33,834 bases of DNA from Bacteroidetes bacterium UBA6221. Lineage in GTDB: Bacteria > Bacteroidota > Bacteroidia > Chitinophagales > Chitinophagaceae. Of this stretch, positions 29,944-33,834 are shown in pieces; the stretch's first letter is position 1; the number at the start of each line of letters is the position of its first letter. Under the pieces are notes generated by a model that saw nothing but the letters and a program-made list of their open reading frames with translations, made no database searches and was not told where the DNA came from. The position numbers were made by a program, and so were the translations under genes. Location of the stretch: positions 1-33,834 of the forward strand of contig DISB01000002.1 of assembly GCA_002421685.1 (NCBI GenBank), given 5' to 3'.

Positions 29944-30993
29944 ATGAATACAAAACAGGGCAGAAAAAAGAAGGGCGGAACAGGTATTTGGGTGCTATTA
30001 TCCGTTTTGCTGATAGTGATAGCAGGTAGTGCCGTAGCATATAAGATATTTGGCCCTAATACAGGCGATATGCACAAAGGCGAATACCTGTATATACCCA
30101 CCGGGGCATCCTACATGCTGGTGCTGGACGAACTGGTAGAAGGTGGATACATAGACGACGCTGCCAGCTTTGACATACTGGCAAAAAGGGCCGGTTATCC
30201 CGGGAAAGTAAAGGCCGGTAAATACAAGATAAAAAAAGGCACCAGCAACTACGACCTGATTCGCAAGCTGCGCTCCGGCAGGCAGGAACCTGTAAAACTG
30301 GTCATCAATAAGCTGCGGACAAAACAGGACTTCATAGAGATAGTAAGTAAGAGCCTTGAGCCAGACTCAGCCGAAATAGCCGAAATGCTGGCGGACTCCG
30401 TTTTCCTGGCGAAGTTGGATTTTGATACCAACACGGCCATGGCGGCGATTATACCGGATACCTACGAGTTCTATTGGAATACCAATGCAAGAAAGATATA
30501 CGCCCGCCTGGCGGAATACTATGTGCGTTTTTGGGATGACGACCGCAAGCAGCGCGCCTGGGGAAAAGGCCTGAAACCCGTGCAGGTAATGACGCTGGCC
30601 TCGATAGTAGAAGAGGAGAGCAACAAGAACGACGAGCGCGACACCATAGCGTCGGTATATATCAACAGGTTGAAGCACAATATGGCGCTACAGGCCGACC
30701 CTACACTGAAGTTCGCGGTAAACGACTTTACCATCAAAAGGGTACTGGATATTCATAAAGAATATGAATCTCCGTACAATACTTACCTGCATACAGGCCT
30801 GCCACCCGGCCCCATAGCCACGCCATCCAAAACCACTATAGATGCGGTGTTGGACGCGCCGGAGACGGATTACCTCTACTTCTGCGCCAAAGAAGATTTC
30901 AGCGGCTACCATAGCTTTGCCAGCAACTACGCCCAGCATATGAAGAATGCGAGGGCGTACCAAAAAGCATTAGACGAGCGGGGGATAAAATAG
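29944..30993 (+). CDS. mltG: Endolytic peptidoglycan transglycosylase MltG (YceG)
   Basis: MltG cuts nascent glycan strands at the inner membrane and thereby sets their length. The 349-residue protein has a Lys-rich cytoplasmic start, a membrane anchor (about 14-33), a LysM-like region (KAGKYKIKKGTSNYDLIRKL, 90-109), and the YceG domain: IIPDTYEFYWNT (169-180), the catalytic Glu223 in ASIVEEES, VYINRLKHNMALQADPTLKFAV (238-259), YNTYLHTGLPPGPIATPS and the C-terminal YHSFASNYAQHMKNA. It starts 9 bases after the secG terminator T-run and ends 10 bases before the convergent metallopeptidase gene. Confidence 0.95.
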   Translation: MNTKQGRKKKGGTGIWVLLSVLLIVIAGSAVAYKIFGPNTGDMHKGEYLYIPTGASYMLVLDELVEGGYIDDAASFDILAKRAGYPGKVKAGKYKIKKGTSNYDLIRKLRSGRQEPVKLVINKLRTKQDFIEIVSKSLEPDSAEIAEMLADSVFLAKLDFDTNTAMAAIIPDTYEFYWNTNARKIYARLAEYYVRFWDDDRKQRAWGKGLKPVQVMTLASIVEEESNKNDERDTIASVYINRLKHNMALQADPTLKFAVNDFTIKRVLDIHKEYESPYNTYLHTGLPPGPIATPSKTTIDAVLDAPETDYLYFCAKEDFSGYHSFASNYAQHMKNARAYQKALDERGIK

Positions 30994-31003
30994 CCATCCC
31001 CGT

Positions 31004-33040
31004 TTACCAAAGCCTTACCCTGGCGCTATCAGGCAGGTACATTCTATTGCCCGGCTTTACATTGAAGGCTTCGTAAAATTCAGGCACGTTAGGGAAGGGG
31101 CCGTTTACCCTGAATTTGGCGGGTGAGTGTACGTCCGTCAGCAGGCGGCTGGCCAGTTCTTCTTTGCGCATCTCATACATCCACCCCAGCGCATACCCCA
31201 GGAAGAAACGTTGCAGTGGCGTGAAGCCGCTTATCTTTTCTCCCTTCTTGTAAGTCTCCGTTTGCTTGAAGGCGTCGAGGCCTATCAGGATACCGCCCAG
31301 GTCGGCAAGGTTTTCCCCGAGGGTGGCGCGGCCATTGATGCGTTGCGTATCTACCGGCATGAATTGGTTGAACTGCTGTACCAGCACCTCTGCACGCTTG
31401 GTGAACTCTTCTTCATCGGTTTTCGTCCACCAGTTTTTCAGGTTGCCCCTGTCGTCAAACTGGCGGCCCTCATCGTCGAAACCGTGGGTTATCTCGTGCC
31501 CTACTGTAGAGGCTGCAGCATAACCGTACACCAGGGCGTCATCCAGTTCTTCGTCCCGATAGCCGGGAACGGTGAATATACCCGCGGGCAGTACTATCTC
31601 GTTGTTTGACGGATTATAATATGCATTGTATGTCTGCGGTGTCATTTCCCATTCGTTGCGGTCCACGGGTTTGCCCAGTTTGTTCAGTTCATAATCATTC
31701 CACCAGCGGTTGGCATTCATCATATTTACCACGTAATGCCCGCGCTCTATTTTCATGGCTGAGAAGTCCTTCCACTTATCCGGGTAACCCACTTTCTTTT
31801 TGATAGAAGCGAGCTTGACATGCGCTTTCTGCCTGGTGCTGTCGCTCATCCATGTGAGCTGGTCGATACGGTTTTTGTAGGCCACGCGTACATTCTCCAC
31901 TATATCCTCGTAACGCTTCTTGGCTGTTTCGTTGAAGTATTCTTTGGCAAACAACTGGCCCAGTGCCTCTCCCATTGCGCTTTCTTCTGCACGCAATACC
32001 CGCTTCCAGCGCGGCCTTTGCTCTTTAGCGCCATATATCTGTTTGCTGTAAAAGTCGAAGCTTGCATGCACAAAGCTGCTGCTGAGGTAGCCGCTCATAT
32101 CATTCACCAGGTGGAAGGCCATATAGTCTCTCAGCACCTGCATGTCGGTGGAAGCCACCAACTGGTCGAGCCGGGTATAGAACTCGGGCTGGCCAACTAC
32201 TACGCTGTCCACATTCTTAACGCCTATGCGCTGCAGGGTGGCAGGCCAATCAATTGCAGGCGATATTTTCTTTAAGTCCGCAACGGCCATTTTATTATAG
32301 TTGGCATAGGGGTCGCGCAGGTCTTCCAGCTTTCTCGACTTTTCGGCCAGTTTGGTTTCCAGGTCGAATATGGCTTTGGCCCTTGCGTCCGCATCCGTTG
32401 TGGCTATGCCCGATAGCTGCAGTACCTTTGCGATATAAGCAGGGTAGGCCGCGCGAATTTTTTCGGTACGCTCGTCGGTATTGAAATAGTAGTCGCGGTT
32501 GGGCAGTCCGATGCCGCCCTGCCAAAGCAGGTAGGCCATCACCTCGCTGTTCATAGCGTCCTGGCTCACACCCTCGTCAAAGAAGACGCCCACACTGTAT
32601 TTGTGCATTTCGGCGGCCTGTGCCATTACATCGGCTTTGGTTTGCAGGGCGGCTATTTTGTCCAACTCGGGACGGAGTGGTGCGATGCCTTGTTTTTCTA
32701 TCTCCACGGTATCCATGGCGCTCTGCCAGAAGTCGGCTATCTTTTTATCCGTGCCCGATTTTGCATTCTTTTTTACCGCTTCTTCGTTGATGAACTTCAG
32801 GCGGGTGTAGAGCTCCTCCTGAACCAGGTAAGCAATGCCCCAACTGGTTTCATCGCCGGGGATGGGGTTGTTCTTTATCCAGCCGCCGTTGGCATACTGA
32901 AAGAAGTCGTCGGCGGGATTGGCGGTAGTATCCAGGTTGGCGTGGAGGATGTCCGCTTTGTCGGCTTTCTTTTCAGCATTGTTGCAACCAGCCAGCAGGG
33001 TAGCGGCGGTTAGTATGGTTATGAACGTCCTGTTCATCAT
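31004..33040 (-). CDS. M13 family zinc metallopeptidase (PepO/neprilysin-like) lipoprotein
   Basis: A 678-residue exported endopeptidase of family M13, which trims short peptides. It begins MMNRTFITILTAATLLAGC, with the lipobox LAGC (Cys19), so it is a membrane-anchored lipoprotein. The M13 features are the PADDFFQYANGGW start of the domain, NAYYNPSNNEIVLPAGI, the zinc motif HEITH (His515, Glu516, His519) in VGHEITHGFDD, the third ligand Glu575 in GENLADLGG, and the C-terminal RVNGPFPNVPEFYEAFNVKPGN. The start is the ATG at 33040 or the next one at 33037; the frame is open farther upstream but runs through repeat DNA and lacks the family start. It converges with mltG. Confidence 0.93.
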   Translation of the reverse strand: MMNRTFITILTAATLLAGCNNAEKKADKADILHANLDTTANPADDFFQYANGGWIKNNPIPGDETSWGIAYLVQEELYTRLKFINEEAVKKNAKSGTDKKIADFWQSAMDTVEIEKQGIAPLRPELDKIAALQTKADVMAQAAEMHKYSVGVFFDEGVSQDAMNSEVMAYLLWQGGIGLPNRDYYFNTDERTEKIRAAYPAYIAKVLQLSGIATTDADARAKAIFDLETKLAEKSRKLEDLRDPYANYNKMAVADLKKISPAIDWPATLQRIGVKNVDSVVVGQPEFYTRLDQLVASTDMQVLRDYMAFHLVNDMSGYLSSSFVHASFDFYSKQIYGAKEQRPRWKRVLRAEESAMGEALGQLFAKEYFNETAKKRYEDIVENVRVAYKNRIDQLTWMSDSTRQKAHVKLASIKKKVGYPDKWKDFSAMKIERGHYVVNMMNANRWWNDYELNKLGKPVDRNEWEMTPQTYNAYYNPSNNEIVLPAGIFTVPGYRDEELDDALVYGYAAASTVGHEITHGFDDEGRQFDDRGNLKNWWTKTDEEEFTKRAEVLVQQFNQFMPVDTQRINGRATLGENLADLGGILIGLDAFKQTETYKKGEKISGFTPLQRFFLGYALGWMYEMRKEELASRLLTDVHSPAKFRVNGPFPNVPEFYEAFNVKPGNRMYLPDSARVRLW

Positions 33041-33089
33041 GAGTGCGAAATTTTTGAAATGCGAATGTAGGGAGAATTTTGGGTTCATT

Positions 33090-33223
33090 TGGTTCTGTTT
33101 AGTTCCGTTTTTGGTGGTGCCCATCGCGAGCGGACCCCCTAAATCCCCTTTCAGGGGACTTTCACCTTCTCTCGTCACAGCGAGGTACGAAGCTGTCTCG
33201 CGAAATGTGGTTCTGTTTAGTTC
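33090..33223. repeat. 16-bp direct repeats flanking a repeat-bearing insert
   Basis: TGGTTCTGTTTAGTTC occurs exactly at 33090-33105 and 33208-33223, a period of 118 bases, with weaker similarity for another 10 bases (TTTTTG). The 102 bases between hold the CCATCGCGAG hairpin repeat and a second palindrome. The layout fits insertion of a small element with target duplication, or slippage. It lies in the leader of the M13 peptidase gene. Confidence 0.6.
33121..33203. repeat. Solo hairpin repeat plus RPE-like palindrome
   Basis: CCATCGCGAG (33121-33130) also occurs at the right inner end of the element at 9398-9813. It is followed by ACCCCCTAAA and the hairpin TCCCCT (33144-33149) / AGGGGA (33153-33158). 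A second palindrome reads CTCGTCACAGCGAGGTACGA then AGCTGTCTCGCGA (33171-33203), with ACAGC/GCTGT stem; it resembles the widespread CGTCATTGCGAGG-type repeats of bacteria. Confidence 0.65.
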
Positions 33224-33834
33224 TCATTTTTGATAGTTATTGGGGTTTTATCGTTTTTTTGTTACAAACGGTTACGGATTTCGGAGTGTACCCCTGCTGG
33301 CGGGGCGGGCTATTCTGTATTGTTTTGTATCGTTTAGTATCGGTTTTCGGGTATTCGTAAAAAATCAGGTGTATGCTCCTGTCTTGTGAGAAATGTTCCA
33401 TAGTTCTTTCTGGGTATCTCCGTCGTTGGATGGGCAAGTCATTCTGTATCGTTTTCGGTTATTGATACAAAAATGGCGTGGATAGCTACCGTGAAAATTT
33501 CATATTGAATAATATTGTATTTGTTGTAAATTGTTGCATTTTCTAGTGCAGCAATTTGCCCTGCCTCGGCGCATACCTCTATTTCAACTATGCCAAAGAG
33601 CTTATGGGCCGGTGGTTTGGTGTATTTCCCGGCAATTATTTTGTATAGCAAATATACGTAATAATTTATATTATTGCAACGATTAAATATATTTTATATT
33701 TTTTAATAATAGTGTTTTTCCCATATTGTTTTATAAAAAATACATTAATACATTTACGAGATTAAGGGATAATTAGTATAAGGGTGCTAAGATTCTTGAT
33801 TTACTCGTATAATGAGATACGGCATGGTTTCTGA
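33224..33834. other. AT-rich region without a recognisable gene
   Basis: No convincing protein is seen. The left part (to about 33470) carries imperfect direct repeats: ATTCTGTAT at 33312-33320 and 33441-33449, each followed by a GTATCG...CGGTTTTCGG-like stretch, and a CCCC-n7-GGGG stem at 33291-33304 of the same type as at 3400-3416. A minus-strand promoter match lies at 33649-33679. From about 33650 the sequence is strongly AT-rich. Confidence 0.55.
33649..33679 (-). promoter_or_regulatory. Promoter match with no known gene
   Basis: On the minus strand TTG (33679-33677), 20 bases, then TATATTTG (33656-33649): a good -33/-7 pair. The transcript would run left from about 33643 through 600 bases of gene-poor DNA toward the M13 peptidase gene. 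Confidence 0.5.

Noticed and set aside
33041..33178. In-frame N-terminal extension of the M13 peptidase gene to 33178
   Set aside because: It runs through repeat DNA, encodes no family sequence, and hides a perfect lipoprotein signal starting at 33040/33037.
33237..33437. A 66-codon minus-strand frame
   Set aside because: Low-complexity, repeat-derived composition and no promoter, signal or family motif.
33439..33651. A 70-codon minus-strand frame beginning with TTG
   Set aside because: The TTG lies inside the -7 promoter motif, no family is recognised, and no plausible internal start gives a convincing protein.
1..33834. CRISPR array, tRNA or rRNA genes, IS transposase, phage genes
   Set aside because: No regularly spaced repeats, cloverleaf ends, ribosomal sequence, DDE/HUH transposase motifs or phage structural proteins were seen on either strand.

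Overview
The window comes from a Bacteroidota chromosome, most likely the Chitinophagales/Chitinophagaceae branch (inference). Support: a protein with a type IX secretion (gliding-motility type) C-terminal domain, many lipoproteins with short N-terminal lipoboxes, the promoter -7 motif TAnnTTTG that is diagnostic of the phylum in front of several genes, weak or absent Shine-Dalgarno sequences, and GC-rich palindromic intergenic repeats of a kind common in this group. No tRNA, rRNA, CRISPR array, prophage or classical insertion sequence is visible.

Layout. 1-370: the 3' part of a DUF559 endonuclease-like gene running in from the left, followed by a bipartite hairpin module. 410-3381: small exported or membrane genes (haem-motif lipoprotein, unknown lipoprotein, acetolactate-decarboxylase-like protein, DUF4345 protein). 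3481-9298: a formate dehydrogenase locus (fdhD, a DUF7009 gene, a fused FdsG-FdsB-like NADH module, and a NuoG/FdhF-type catalytic subunit with Cys as the molybdenum ligand). 9398-9813: a compact element with inverted ends around a decayed DUF559 gene. 9878-18412: two GNAT acetyltransferases, a TPR protein, beta-carbonic anhydrase, an ornithine/alanine racemase-like enzyme, an MscS channel, a divergent cupin/TetR pair with clear operators, a small heat-shock protein and an RmlD-like reductase. 18532-24353: a T9SS-type surface protein, an orphan ABC-2 permease, a Bacteroidota-specific exported protein and an acyltransferase-3 protein. 24544-30993: a housekeeping run (miaB, a MntA/HepT toxin-antitoxin pair, a sigma-54-type activator, lptE, a TPR-like protein, secG, mltG). 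31004-33040: an M13 zinc metallopeptidase. 33041-33834: repeat-rich, then AT-rich DNA without a recognisable gene.

How the parts work together. The formate dehydrogenase genes form a soluble NAD-linked enzyme: FdhD sulfurates the molybdenum cofactor, the large subunit oxidises formate, and the fused small subunit passes electrons to NAD. The cupin and its TetR neighbour share a 47-bp divergent control region in which two TTGAC-N3-GTCAA palindromes cover the -7 elements in both directions and the cupin -33 box, so the regulator very probably represses both itself and the cupin. The miaB to mltG stretch is envelope and RNA-modification housekeeping into which a HEPN/MNT toxin-antitoxin pair appears to have been inserted.

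The most interesting structure is the DUF559-associated repeat. Two DUF559 sequences (2-301 and a remnant at 9458-9660) are each followed directly by the same module (GCGAGTA, C-rich tract, CCCCTC/GAGGGG hairpin, then a GTCGCG palindrome). The second copy also has that module inverted upstream of it, giving a 416-bp element with inverted ends. Related single ends occur in the 3' end of miaB and upstream of the M13 peptidase. This looks like a small mobile or self-propagating unit; mobility itself is inferred.
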